Made by a program: the position numbers and the translations under genes. Below the pieces are notes generated by a model. It was not told where the DNA came from. It worked only from the letters and a program-made list of their open reading frames with translations, and did not search any database. This document shows positions 43,958 through 54,256 of a DNA stretch of 64,000 nucleotides, piece by piece (within the stretch, counting starts at the first letter, position 1; the number at the start of each line of letters is the position of its first letter). The stretch is from NCBI GenBank assembly GCA_041319085.1, contig CP101033.1, positions 3,912,001 to 3,976,000 on the forward strand. Direction: 5' to 3'. The DNA is from Aeromonas veronii (GTDB lineage: Bacteria; Pseudomonadota; Gammaproteobacteria; Enterobacterales; Aeromonadaceae).

Positions 43958-46450
43958 TCAGGCGCTCTGCTGCTCACGATCAGTGTGGCGATAGATTTCT
44001 TGCTCCAGTTCGGTGATGGCCTGCTCGAACTGTTTGGGACCACCAAACCCCTTCTTGGCCAACTCCAGCGGGCGACCCAACTCGGTAAAGGGGGCGACTT
44101 TTAGCGCATCCTTGGTCTCAATCTCGGTCACGCCCTGATCGGCATACTTGTCGAGCAGGCTGGTAAGCACCTGCTGGGCGGTGTCGTTGTACTTGGTGAA
44201 GTAGTTGCGCTTTTTGACGTTGTTGGCCCGCTCGCGGCGGGTCAGTGGCGGCTGATCGTATACCACATGGCAGATAAGGTCGAACGGGTCGAGCTCCTTG
44301 CCCACTTCCTGCTCCAACACCTCCCACAGCACGCCCGCCTGAGCCAACTCATCCATGATGGCTTGCTTGCGCTCGGCCCCTTGCCAGCGTTTGGTGAAGG
44401 CATCGAGGGTGGCAAACTCCTTGAGCAGGGTCTTCTTGGTGTAGTCCTTGAAAGATTCGGTCACCAGCTTGCCATCGGCGTCATAGTACTGCACCCGCTC
44501 GGCGATAACGCTGACCGCGACCCCCTTGACATAATATTTGCTGACGCCGGGCTCGGGGCCACCCAGCGGGCCTGCGCCCTGGCCACCTGCGCCCTGACTC
44601 CCAGCGTCACTGTGGCCACCGTCACTACCGGTTGTGTAGCTGCCGGGTTGTTCATCGACTCCGGGAGCAAACGGATCGTCATTGTTGCCGGGTTCATCGG
44701 CTGGCAGTGGATCGGCTCCGTCGATGATATCGCCCAGGCCTTCATCCGGTTTGTTGATGTCTATCGGTTTGACCACCATGACGCGCTCCGGCTCGCCGTC
44801 GAAACGCGGGTCGGCAAACAGCTCGGTGGCCTTCTTGAAGTCGAGAATGGTAAACCAGAGCTTGCCGTACTTGTCGTCGATACGGGTGCCACGGCCGATG
44901 ATCTGCTTGAACTTGGTCATGGACTGGATGTTTTGATCCAGCACCACCAGCTTGCAGGTCTTGGCATCGACGCCGGTGCTCATCAGCTCGGAAGTAGTGG
45001 CAATCACCGGATAGGGCTTTTTCGGGTTGATAAAGTTGTCGAGCTGGGCTTTGCCAAGGTCATCATCGCCGGTGATTTTCATCACATAGCGCTCATCCTT
45101 GGCCATCTGATCCGGGTTGAGGTTAACCAGCGCCCGTCGCATCCGGTCGGCATGATCGATGTCGTTGCAAAACACGATGGTCTTGGCCATCGGGTCGGTT
45201 TTCTTGAGGTAGTTGGTGATGGTCTCGGCCACCAGCTGGGTACGCTCGTCGATCACCAGAGTGCGGTCGAAATCCTTCTGGTTATAGATGCGGTCTTCAA
45301 TCAGGTTGCCCTGTTTGTCCATCTGCCCTTTGGTGGGACGCCACCCCTGCAGATCAACATCGATATCGACCCGCACCACCTTGTAGGGGGCAAGAAAACC
45401 ATCTTCGATCCCCTCTTTGAGGGAGTAGGTATAAACAGGGTCACCGAAGTAATCGGTGCTGGAGACGGTTTCGGTCTCTTTGGGCGTGGCGGTGAGACCA
45501 ATCTGGGTGGCCGATGAGAAGTATTCGAGGATCTCGCGCCAGGCGCTGTCTTCGGCGGCGCTGCCCCGATGGCACTCATCCACCACGATGAGATCGAAGA
45601 AGTCGGGTGAGACCTGCTTGAAGGCTTTCTGTGACTCTTCCGGTCCGGTGAGCGCCTGATAGAGGGCAAGGTGGATCTCATAGGCAGGATCGATCGTGCG
45701 CCCGGTGACCTTGGTCATGGCCGAGCCAAAGGGCTGAAAATCATTGATCTTGGTCTGATCCACCAGAATGTTGCGATCGGCCAAAAACAGGATGCGCTTC
45801 TTGGCGCCCGCCTTCCACAAACGCCAGATGATCTGGAATGCGGTGTAGGTCTTGCCGGTGCCGGTGGCCATCACCAGCAATACCCGATCCTCACCTTTCG
45901 ATATGGCATCTACGGTCTTGTTGATGGCCTGCAGCTGGTAATAACGGGGAGATTTGCCGCTGCCATCCGAGTAGTAATCCTGACTAATCATCGGCAACTG
46001 GGCTTGGGTATAACCCTTCCAGCTGCAGAACTTGTCCCACAGCTGGCCTGGGCTGGGGAAATCCTCCAGCGCGATCTCGGACTCCAGCTTCGCCGGGCTG
46101 GTCTTGTCATGAAAGACGAAGCCATCGCCATTGCTGGCAAACACGAAGGGCACATCCAGCAAACGGGCATAATCGAGCCCTTGTTGCATCCCCTTGCCAA
46201 TCTCATGCTTGTTGGCTTTGGCCTCAATCACCGCAAGCGGCAGCCCCTCTTTGTGGTAGAGCACGATATCGGCCGATTTGACCTTCTTGCGTGCCGCCAT
46301 CTGGCCGCGCACCACCACCTTGCCATCCCGCAGCTTCACCTCTTGGCGAACCTGGGTCAGGTCATCCCACCCCGCCGCCTTGATAGCAGGCAGCAGGTAT
46401 TTCGAGATGATGTCGGCTTCGGTGAGGGTTGTTTTGTTGATCTCGGCCAT
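43958..46450 (-). CDS. hsdR: Type I restriction enzyme endonuclease/translocase subunit HsdR
   Basis: 830 residues. The N-terminal nuclease domain has an Asp in [11 protein letters not shown] and the ExK pair in AVIEAKAN (about 65-78). SF2 motor motifs are [11 protein letters not shown] (Walker A, about 193), VVDECHRGS (about 290), LTATPKETE and, in the second RecA fold, [12 protein letters not shown] Gly/Asp/Pro-rich linker of about 55 residues (near 590-645, e.g. [15 protein letters not shown]) separates the motor from the C-terminal HsdM-docking region. I chose the ATG at 46450, with GGAAGAG upstream. All motifs look functional. Confidence 0.93.
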   Translation of the reverse strand: MAEINKTTLTEADIISKYLLPAIKAAGWDDLTQVRQEVKLRDGKVVVRGQMAARKKVKSADIVLYHKEGLPLAVIEAKANKHEIGKGMQQGLDYARLLDVPFVFASNGDGFVFHDKTSPAKLESEIALEDFPSPGQLWDKFCSWKGYTQAQLPMISQDYYSDGSGKSPRYYQLQAINKTVDAISKGEDRVLLVMATGTGKTYTAFQIIWRLWKAGAKKRILFLADRNILVDQTKINDFQPFGSAMTKVTGRTIDPAYEIHLALYQALTGPEESQKAFKQVSPDFFDLIVVDECHRGSAAEDSAWREILEYFSSATQIGLTATPKETETVSSTDYFGDPVYTYSLKEGIEDGFLAPYKVVRVDIDVDLQGWRPTKGQMDKQGNLIEDRIYNQKDFDRTLVIDERTQLVAETITNYLKKTDPMAKTIVFCNDIDHADRMRRALVNLNPDQMAKDERYVMKITGDDDLGKAQLDNFINPKKPYPVIATTSELMSTGVDAKTCKLVVLDQNIQSMTKFKQIIGRGTRIDDKYGKLWFTILDFKKATELFADPRFDGEPERVMVVKPIDINKPDEGLGDIIDGADPLPADEPGNNDDPFAPGVDEQPGSYTTGSDGGHSDAGSQGAGGQGAGPLGGPEPGVSKYYVKGVAVSVIAERVQYYDADGKLVTESFKDYTKKTLLKEFATLDAFTKRWQGAERKQAIMDELAQAGVLWEVLEQEVGKELDPFDLICHVVYDQPPLTRRERANNVKKRNYFTKYNDTAQQVLTSLLDKYADQGVTEIETKDALKVAPFTELGRPLELAKKGFGGPKQFEQAITELEQEIYRHTDREQQSA

Positions 46451-46693
46451 GAGCACTCTTCCGGTCGGGGGACAATATTGCTCAAGATTCTCTCATAAAT
46501 TCAGCCGGGTTTTATTGATTTCAGACTCATAAAGCAACATGGGGGGCTGCTCTTGATGGCATGCCTTCTGGCCAAGGATACGTCTGGCAATGACGCCTTA
46601 ATGTTGCGCTGAATAGGTAATCTCCTCGCCTGCTGTTCTCTTACCCGCTATAGGGGATAAATGTTAATTACCGCCTTTGGCGTGTAATTTATA

Positions 46694-46729
46694 TTTACCC
46701 TCTACAACAGGTAAACATTGATATACCTG
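46694..46729 (+). promoter_or_regulatory. Overlapping inverted repeats before hipB, candidate HipB operators
   Basis: TTTACC-N10-GGTAAA (46694-46715) overlaps CAGGTA-N10-TACCTG (46708-46729). Both dyads are perfect with the same 10-base spacer, 48 bases before the hipB ATG. A looser AATTAC/GTAATT dyad lies at about 46666-46690. Spaced dyads of this kind fit cooperative HipB dimers. The surrounding 46451-46776 interval is otherwise gene-free and is also the likely hsdR promoter region. Confidence 0.6.
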
Positions 46730-46776
46730 CCACAGCGTGTAAATTGGAAGAAGGCACGCGACCAGGTAATCGACTC

Positions 46777-47031
46777 ATGAAAGTAACCAGCGCCAAGCAG
46801 CTGAGCGCCTGTATCAAGGATGCCAGGCTTTCGCAAAAGCTCTCTCAAGGCAAAGTGGCCGAGAAAGTGGGGATTAGGCAAGACACTGTATCCAGCTTCG
46901 AGCTCAACCCTGAGTCCACCAAGCTGGAGACCCTGTTCAAGATCCTCGCAGCACTCGAGTTGTCACTGGATATCAAACCCCGCAATGAGTCATCCGACAG
47001 CCCTATATCAGGCTGGAAGGAGGAGTGGTAA
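46777..47031 (+). CDS. hipB: HipB-type antitoxin (XRE family)
   Basis: 84 residues with one helix-turn-helix (LSQKLSQGKVAEKVGIRQDTVSSFE, about residues 19-43). It is followed by a strand like that of HipB dimers (LETLFKILAALELSLDIKPR). It would bind HipA and repress the pair. The ATG at 46777 is favoured (AGGTAA upstream) over an alternative start 11 codons earlier. The stop overlaps the hipA start by one base (TAATG). Confidence 0.88.
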   Translation: MKVTSAKQLSACIKDARLSQKLSQGKVAEKVGIRQDTVSSFELNPESTKLETLFKILAALELSLDIKPRNESSDSPISGWKEEW

Positions 47032-48341
47032 TGGCCAATCTGGCTGTCTACATGAACGGCTATCGGGTAGGCACATTCACCAAAACTGCCAGCGGCGCCC
47101 ATCAGTTTCAGTACCATGAGTCATGGCTAGCACAACCGGGCAGCCGTCCGATCTCACTCTCCATGCCATTGCGCCATCAGCCCTACCGGGGCGATGAAGC
47201 CTATAACTTCTTCGATAACCTGCTGCCAGATAATATGGAGGTGAGGAACAGGGTTGTAGCACGCTATCAAGCGGCATCAACCCAGCCCTTCGATCTGCTC
47301 AGTTGCATTGGCCAGGATAGCGTAGGGGCATTACAGCTGGTTACCGAAGGGCACGATGTTCCAGATGTCAGGCGAATCGACTACAAGGCACTTTCCGATG
47401 ACGAGCTCGAGCAGATCCTGACCAGCTACAAATCAGGAATCCCTTTGGGGATGGTCAGGGAGCAAGAGGAGTTCCGGATCTCTATCGCCGGGGCGCAAGA
47501 AAAGACTGCGCTGCTCTATCTCGATGGCCGTTGGTACTTGCCACTCAACGCAACGCCGACAACCCACATTATCAAACTCCCTATCGGCAAGATTGAAAGC
47601 CACTCCTACTCGATAGATCTCTCCCAGAGCGTAGAAAACGAATATCTCTGCACTCTGATTGCCAAGGAGTTTGGTCTACCCGTACCTCACTGCTTCATGA
47701 TGCAGGTTGGCCAGGTCAAAGCACTTGCCGTGGAACGCTTCGACAGACGTTACGCCGCCGATCGCAGTTGGATCATGCGTCTGCCCCAGGAAGATTTCTG
47801 TCAGGTATTGAATGTTCCGTCAGCACGGAAATACGAGAGCCATGGCGGCCCCGGGATCACTGACATCATGAAAACCTTGCTGGGCTCTGCGACACCAGAA
47901 CAGGATCGCTACCTGTTCATGAAATCTCAGGTGCTGTTCTGGCTGCTGGCGGCCACCGATGGCCATGCCAAGAACTTCTCGGTCTTTATTGAACCGGAAG
48001 GGCGTTTTCGCCTGACCCCTTTTTACGACATCCTATCTGTCTATCCAGTGTTTGGCGGCCGAGGCCTACACCCACGCGATGCAAAGCTGGCCATGGGCCT
48101 GGCCGCGACCAAGGGCAAGAAATATGCGATAGAGCAGATATTCCCACGCCACTTCTTTCATACAGCCAAAGCGGTGGGATTTGAAAAGGGGCAAATGGAA
48201 ATGATCCTAAACGAAATGGCCAGTAGTCTGGATGAAGTGATCTCGGCCGTCCGTCAGCAGTTACCAGATACATTTCCCACCCAGATCGCGGACTCGATTC
48301 TGGATGGGCTCAGCACCAGAGCGCAGCGTTTAACTCTGTAG
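47031..48341 (+). CDS. hipA: HipA-type serine/threonine kinase toxin
   Basis: 436 residues, full length for HipA (E. coli HipA has 440). Couple_hipA N-terminal domain (VYMNGYRVGTF), ATP-binding ISIAGAQEKTALL near residue 148, catalytic ATDGHAKNFSVFI near 308 and metal-binding FYDILS near 332 are intact. HipA phosphorylates glutamyl-tRNA synthetase and induces dormancy; HipB neutralises it. GGAGG inside the hipB end serves as ribosome site. At the right end of the yicC island it may stabilise the island or act in defence. Confidence 0.92.
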   Translation: MANLAVYMNGYRVGTFTKTASGAHQFQYHESWLAQPGSRPISLSMPLRHQPYRGDEAYNFFDNLLPDNMEVRNRVVARYQAASTQPFDLLSCIGQDSVGALQLVTEGHDVPDVRRIDYKALSDDELEQILTSYKSGIPLGMVREQEEFRISIAGAQEKTALLYLDGRWYLPLNATPTTHIIKLPIGKIESHSYSIDLSQSVENEYLCTLIAKEFGLPVPHCFMMQVGQVKALAVERFDRRYAADRSWIMRLPQEDFCQVLNVPSARKYESHGGPGITDIMKTLLGSATPEQDRYLFMKSQVLFWLLAATDGHAKNFSVFIEPEGRFRLTPFYDILSVYPVFGGRGLHPRDAKLAMGLAATKGKKYAIEQIFPRHFFHTAKAVGFEKGQMEMILNEMASSLDEVISAVRQQLPDTFPTQIADSILDGLSTRAQRLTL

Positions 48342-48595
48342 TCAACCAAGTGAAATGAAGCCTGGCCAGAGACAAAACATAAGCACCAACCATTGCCACC
48401 TCACATCCGGGCCCAGTTTCCCGGTTTCCCACTTTTCCCACCTCCACTTGGCCTGCGTGGGGATGGTTCAGCATAAACAGGGGCTATCACCATTGTCTGG
48501 GTAGTACTTTGGGTAGTTTTTCTTAAAAAAATAAGAAAAATGACATCATGACCATGATTTTTATAGATATTTATACTAAGTCATACAATTAGATC
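48342..48595. other. Gene-free right arm of the island with arm-type repeats
   Basis: 254 bases with no gene. TGGGTAGT occurs at 48498-48505 and 48510-48517, 12 bases apart. It is followed by a perfect 9-base inverted repeat TTTTTCTTA/TAAGAAAAA (48517-48540) in an A+T-rich stretch ending at the right direct repeat. This layout resembles the arm or excisionase sites beside integrase attachment sites, but no integrase gene is present to confirm it. Confidence 0.5.
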
Positions 48596-48665
48596 CAGAA
48601 TATCGAGTGATCGATTGAGCCGCGCTTGCCAATAAAAAGAGCCCTTGATGATCAAGGGCTCTTTT
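48596..48665 (+). repeat. Right 70-bp direct repeat (attR-like) of the yicC island
   Basis: It repeats the yicC codons CAG AAT ATC GAG TGA and the terminator hairpin, with 2 mismatches to 38949-39018; the AAT change is synonymous. No yicC body precedes it, so it is the displaced or element-borne attachment half. Confidence 0.88.
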
Positions 48666-48723
48666 ATTTTCCGGCCATCACACCTGTCGCCCGCCGCCGG
48701 CGAGTCAACGGGCGGGGAACGTC

Positions 48724-49629
48724 CTAGCCTATCGGCATCACCAGCGCCGGTTGGTGCGGGTCGCTCAGCCGCTCGGCGAGGTAGTCCACCAGCAGCCGCA
48801 CCTTGGGAGAGAGGTGGCGATTGTGGGGATAGAGGGCCCAGATCCCCTCGGCCGGGGCCCGCAGTTCGGGCAGCAGCTCGATCAGTTCGCCACGGGCCAG
48901 ATGGTCGCTCACGTAGTAGTCCGGCAGCTGGATGATGCCAATCCCCTTGAGCGCCGCATCCAGCAGAGAGTGGCCACTGTTGCACTGCAACAGGCCGCGC
49001 ACCCGCACGCTGTGGGAACGACCATCCAGGGTGAAGTGCCACTCGTCGCTGTTGCCCACCAGACAGGTGTGGCGGGTCAGCTCGGAGAGGCTGTTGGGCA
49101 TGCCGTGGCGGGCGGTGTAAGCCGGCGAGGCGCAGACATAGGGCACCCGCTGCGCCAGCTTGCGCGCCACCAGCGTCGAATCCTTGAGATGGCCGAGCCG
49201 CAGCGCCAGATCGTAGCCCTCGTGCACCAGATCCAGCAGCTGGTTGGTGAGGTTGAGGGTCACCTCCAGCTGGGGGAAACGCACCATGAAGTCATTCACC
49301 AGCGGAGCGATGCGGCTCTCGCCGTAGGAGACGGGGGCCGTGATGCGCAGCGACCCTTGTGGTACCGCCTGATGGCGCCCCACCGCCAGCTCCGCCTCGT
49401 AGAGGTTATCGAGCAACTGACGGCAGTGGCGATAGTAGATCTCGCCAAGCTCGGTGAGCCGCACCTGACGGGTGGTGCGCAGCAGCAGCTTGGCCTGCAG
49501 CCGATCTTCCAGCTGCGCCACCTGACGACTCACTTGCACCACCGACACTCCCAGCTTGCGTGCCGCCGGGGTAAAGCCCCCCTGCTCCGCCACGCTGACA
49601 AATTCACAGATCCCTTCCCAGCCGAACAT
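48724..49629 (-). CDS. LysR-family transcriptional regulator
   Basis: 301 residues. The N-terminal winged helix (FVSVAEQGGFTPAARKLGVSVVQVSRQVAQLE) and periplasmic-binding-like effector domain from about residue 90 are complete. It is divergent from frmA, so activation or repression of glutathione-dependent formaldehyde detoxification is likely. A GTGAT/ATCAC dyad (49648-49652, 49671-49675) in the shared promoter region is a possible site. It is the first chromosomal gene after the island. Confidence 0.85.
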   Translation of the reverse strand: MFGWEGICEFVSVAEQGGFTPAARKLGVSVVQVSRQVAQLEDRLQAKLLLRTTRQVRLTELGEIYYRHCRQLLDNLYEAELAVGRHQAVPQGSLRITAPVSYGESRIAPLVNDFMVRFPQLEVTLNLTNQLLDLVHEGYDLALRLGHLKDSTLVARKLAQRVPYVCASPAYTARHGMPNSLSELTRHTCLVGNSDEWHFTLDGRSHSVRVRGLLQCNSGHSLLDAALKGIGIIQLPDYYVSDHLARGELIELLPELRAPAEGIWALYPHNRHLSPKVRLLVDYLAERLSDPHQPALVMPIG

Positions 49630-49656
49630 TATTACCTGTGTGTAAAAGTGATTTGA

Positions 49657-50877
<1,221 letters not shown>

Positions 50878-50925
50878 GCTTGATCACCCCGCCCGCCATC
50901 GTGGGCGGGGTGCAGGAGTCCTTCG

Positions 50926-51762
50926 ATGAATCTGGAGATTATCAGCAGCAACAAGAGCTTCGGCGGCTGGCACAAGCGCTATCGCCACCACGCCAGCGTG
51001 CTCGGCTGCGAGATGAATTTTGCCATCTATCTGCCGCCCCAGGCTCTCACCGGCCAGAAGGTGCCGGTACTTTACTGGCTCAGCGGCCTCACCTGCACCG
51101 ATGAGAACTTCATGCAGAAGGCGGGCGCCCAGCGCATCGCCGCCGAGCTCGGCATCGCCCTGGTGGCGCCGGACACCAGCCCCCGCGGCGACGGCGTGGC
51201 AGACGACCCCGGTTATGACCTCGGCATGGGCGCAGGTTTTTACGTCAATGCCAGCCAGAGCCCCTGGCAGACGCACTACCAGATGTATGACTACGTCACC
51301 CGCGAGCTGCCTGACTTGATAGAGACCCACTTCCCGGTCTCGACCCGCCGCGCCATCAGCGGCCACTCCATGGGCGGTCACGGGGCACTGATCGCCGCGT
51401 TGCGGGAGCCCGGTCGCTACCGCTCGGTCTCGGCGTTCAGCCCGATCTGCCACCCGAGCCGCTGCCCCTGGGGCCAGAAGGCGCTTGGTGCCTACCTCGG
51501 CAGCAATCCCTTGTTGTGGCAGGAGTGGGATGCCTGCCAACTGCTGCGCAATGAGTCGGTCAAACCACTGCCCACCCTGGTGGATGTGGGGCTGGATGAT
51601 CCCTTCCTCGCCGAGCAGCTGCATATCGATGCGCTGGCCGAGGTGGCCGCCAGCAAGGAGTGGCCGCTGGAGCTCAACCGCCACCAGGGCTATGACCACA
51701 GCTACTACTTCGTGGCGAGCTTTATCGAGGCGCACCTGCGCTTTCACGCCCGCCACCTCTGA
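50926..51762 (+). CDS. fghA: S-formylglutathione hydrolase
   Basis: A 278-residue alpha/beta-hydrolase that releases formate and glutathione from the frmA product. The nucleophile is the Ser in [11 protein letters not shown] near residue 148. Asp in VGLDDPFL and His in GYDHSYYF complete the triad. The oxyanion segment is [12 protein letters not shown]. Co-directional with frmA and ending at a clear terminator. Confidence 0.95.
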   Translation: MNLEIISSNKSFGGWHKRYRHHASVLGCEMNFAIYLPPQALTGQKVPVLYWLSGLTCTDENFMQKAGAQRIAAELGIALVAPDTSPRGDGVADDPGYDLGMGAGFYVNASQSPWQTHYQMYDYVTRELPDLIETHFPVSTRRAISGHSMGGHGALIAALREPGRYRSVSAFSPICHPSRCPWGQKALGAYLGSNPLLWQEWDACQLLRNESVKPLPTLVDVGLDDPFLAEQLHIDALAEVAASKEWPLELNRHQGYDHSYYFVASFIEAHLRFHARHL

Positions 51763-51774
51763 TCCCCACAACTG

Positions 51775-51800
51775 AAACAGGCCCGTGACGGGCCTGTTTG
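51775..51800 (+). terminator. fghA terminator
   Basis: AAACAGGCCCG-TGA-CGGGCCTGTTTG hairpin about 13 bases after the stop; it has a short T tract. Confidence 0.75.
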
Positions 51801-51824
51801 CTGGCAAAGGATGATGATCGGGCT

Positions 51825-51877
51825 GGCAAGATGGTCATCACCACTATTCTTATGATGGATTGGCGGGCCATCTTGCC
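51825..51877. promoter_or_regulatory. Perfect 10-base inverted repeat upstream of ovoA
   Basis: GGCAAGATGG (51825-51834) and CCATCTTGCC (51868-51877) are exact inverses 33 bases apart. A second dyad GGTAAT-GCC-ATTACC lies at 51972-51986. Both are in the 226-base fghA-ovoA interval and may be operators or leader-RNA stems for ovoA; no factor can be named. Confidence 0.4.
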
Positions 51878-52026
51878 GGTCACTATGCTGACAGCCCGTG
51901 GCAATTTTTGATTGCCGTACCGATCTGTTGAGCCAATAGTGGTACTTCGTGCGTACCAAGCTCTCCATTGCGGTAATGCCATTACCACTGTCTTGTCAGT
52001 CTTCACTGCCAACAAGGAGTCAGAGC

Positions 52027-54177
52027 GTGACCCAAGCAAGCCCTCTCTATGCCACTGCCGTCGGTCTGCCGAAGCCGACTCGCACCCCGCTGCTGACCGG
52101 CAGCGATCCCGAGCAGAAACGGCGCGAACTGCTCGCCTACTTCTGCCAGACCTTCGATCTCTACGACTCGCTGTTCGACTGTCTGGCCGATGAGCGGGCC
52201 TGGTTCAACAAGGCGATCCCGCTGCGCCATCCGCTCATCTTCTACTACGGCCACACCGCCGCCTTCTTTATCAACAAGCTGCTGGCGGCACGCCTAATCG
52301 ATCAGCGGCTGGATGCCCGCATCGAGGCCATGGTCGCCATCGGGGTGGACGAGATGAGCTGGGATGATCTGGACGAGACCCACTACGACTGGCCAAAGGT
52401 CGCCGAGCTGCGCAGCTATCGAGCCAAAGTCCGTTCGCTGGTGTGCGATTTCATTCGGCAGATGCCGCTCACCCTGCCCATCGACTGGCAGAGCCCGGCC
52501 TGGGTGATCCTGATGGGGATAGAGCACGAGCGCATCCATCTCGAGACCTCCAGCGTGCTGATCCGCCAGTTGCCGCTCGCCTGGGTGCGGCCGCAGCCTT
52601 ATTGGCCCGTTTGCGCCGAAGCGCGCCACCGCATTGACCAGGTACCCGCCAACAGCCTGCTGCCGGTGGCGGGCGGCAAGGTGCGCCTTGGCAAACAGGA
52701 CGCTACCTACGGCTGGGACAACGAATATGGCGAGCGCCATATCGAGCTGGCCCCGTTTCAGGCCAGCCGCATGCTGGTGAGCAATGCCGAGTACCTCGCC
52801 TTCGTCCAGGCGGGCGGCTACAGCCAGCAACAGTGGTGGGACGAGGAGGGGTGGGGCTGGTGCCAGTACGCCAAGGCGCAGATGCCCACCTTCTGGGAGG
52901 GTGATCCTGCCGCGCCCGGGCAATTGCAGCTGCGGCTGATGACCGGGCAGGTCGCCATGCCCTGGGACTGGCCGGTGGAGGTAAACCAGCTGGAGGCCGC
53001 CGCCTTCTGCCGCTGGAAGGCGGCCCAGACCGGACTCCCCATCCAGCTGCCGAGCGAGGCAGAGTGGCAGCTGCTGCGCGAGCAGCTACCCGGCGATCAG
53101 CCGGACTGGACGGAAGCCCCAGGCAATATCAATCTGGCCCGTTTCGCCTCCTCCTGCCCGGTGGATGCCTGCCCGCAAGGGGAGTTCTTCGATCTGGTGG
53201 GCAATGCCTGGCAGTGGACCAGCACCGCCATCGATGGCTTCGACGGCTTTAAAATCCACCCGCTCTACGACGACTTCTCCACCCCCACCTTTGATGGCAA
53301 GCACACCCTGATCAAGGGCGGCAGCTGGATCAGCACGGGTAACGAAGCGCTCAAATCATCCCGTTACGCCTTCCGGCGTCACTTCTTCCAGCATGCGGGT
53401 TTCCGCTATCTGGTCTCCCGTTATCAGGAACCCGTTATCGTGAATCCCTATGAAACCGACACGCTGGTCGCTCAGTACCTCGACTTCCAGTACGGCCCGA
53501 GCCACTTCGGGGTCGCCAACTACGCCAAGACGCTTGCTGATCTTGCTGGCGAGCTCTGCAGCAACCACCAGCGGGCGCTGGATATCGGCTGCGCCACCGG
53601 CCGCGCCAGCTTCGAACTGGTTCGCCACTTCCAGCATGTGGACGGGGTGGACTACTCGGCCCGCTTCATCGACGTGGCGCTGGCCCTCGCCAGCCAGGAC
53701 AGCTTCCGCTACGCCATTCCGCTGGAGGGTGAACTGGTGGAGTATTGCGAGGCACGCCTGTCGAGCCACGGGCTGGGGGCGAGTCAGGCTGAGCGCATCC
53801 ACTTCAGTCAGGGGGATGCCTGCAACCTCAAGCCCAAATATGACCACTACGATCTGGTGCTCGCCTCCAACCTCATCGACCGGCTGCGGGAGCCCGCCCG
53901 CTTCCTGCGGGACATAGCGCCCCGGCTGCGCAGCGGTGGCTTGCTGGTGCTCACCAGCCCCTATACCTGGCTGGCGGAATATACCCCGCCCGCCAACTGG
54001 CTCGGCGGCATTCGCGAAAACGGCGAGGCGCTCACCACCTATCAGGCGCTGCAACGGCTGCTGGCGGCGGAGTTCGAGGAGCACTGCCCGCCCCGGGATG
54101 TGCCTTTCGTCATCCGCGAGACCGCCCGCAAGTACCAGCACACGGTGGCGCAGCTGACCGTCTGGCGCAAACGCTAG
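52027..54177 (+). CDS. ovoA: 5-histidylcysteine sulfoxide synthase / mercaptohistidine methyltransferase (ovothiol synthesis)
   Basis: 716 residues in three parts. A DinB-like N-terminal domain has the iron-ligand pattern HERIHLE near residue 178. A formylglycine-generating-enzyme/sulfatase-modifying-type domain covers about 220-465 (SEAEWQLL, NAWQWTSTAIDGF, LIKGGSWISTGNEALKSSRYAFRRHF). A C-terminal SAM methyltransferase (ALDIGCATGRASFELV near 523) completes the long OvoA form. OvoA joins cysteine to histidine C5 using oxygen, and the methyltransferase finishes ovothiol A. The start is probably GTG at 52027: AAGGAG lies 7 bases upstream, while ATG 51949 has none. Confidence 0.9.
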   Translation: MTQASPLYATAVGLPKPTRTPLLTGSDPEQKRRELLAYFCQTFDLYDSLFDCLADERAWFNKAIPLRHPLIFYYGHTAAFFINKLLAARLIDQRLDARIEAMVAIGVDEMSWDDLDETHYDWPKVAELRSYRAKVRSLVCDFIRQMPLTLPIDWQSPAWVILMGIEHERIHLETSSVLIRQLPLAWVRPQPYWPVCAEARHRIDQVPANSLLPVAGGKVRLGKQDATYGWDNEYGERHIELAPFQASRMLVSNAEYLAFVQAGGYSQQQWWDEEGWGWCQYAKAQMPTFWEGDPAAPGQLQLRLMTGQVAMPWDWPVEVNQLEAAAFCRWKAAQTGLPIQLPSEAEWQLLREQLPGDQPDWTEAPGNINLARFASSCPVDACPQGEFFDLVGNAWQWTSTAIDGFDGFKIHPLYDDFSTPTFDGKHTLIKGGSWISTGNEALKSSRYAFRRHFFQHAGFRYLVSRYQEPVIVNPYETDTLVAQYLDFQYGPSHFGVANYAKTLADLAGELCSNHQRALDIGCATGRASFELVRHFQHVDGVDYSARFIDVALALASQDSFRYAIPLEGELVEYCEARLSSHGLGASQAERIHFSQGDACNLKPKYDHYDLVLASNLIDRLREPARFLRDIAPRLRSGGLLVLTSPYTWLAEYTPPANWLGGIRENGEALTTYQALQRLLAAEFEEHCPPRDVPFVIRETARKYQHTVAQLTVWRKR

Positions 54178-54201
54178 CACGCCGGTCGACATGCAGATGA
54201 G

Positions 54202-54229
54202 AAGAGGGAGGCCAACGGGCCTCCCTCTT
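54202..54229. terminator. Hairpin between ovoA and the symporter gene
   Basis: Perfect 12-base stem AAGAGGGAGGCC/GGCCTCCCTCTT with loop AACG between convergent genes. The T-run is poor on the plus strand, but the position fits a bidirectional terminator. Confidence 0.65.
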
Positions 54230-54256
54230 GTTATGGCAGTCAAAACGACGCGAGTA

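Noticed and set aside
48496..48600. A possible second resistance or CRISPR-like repeat array
   Set aside because: Only two short repeats and one palindrome are present, with no regular spacers; no CRISPR array or cas gene occurs anywhere in the window.
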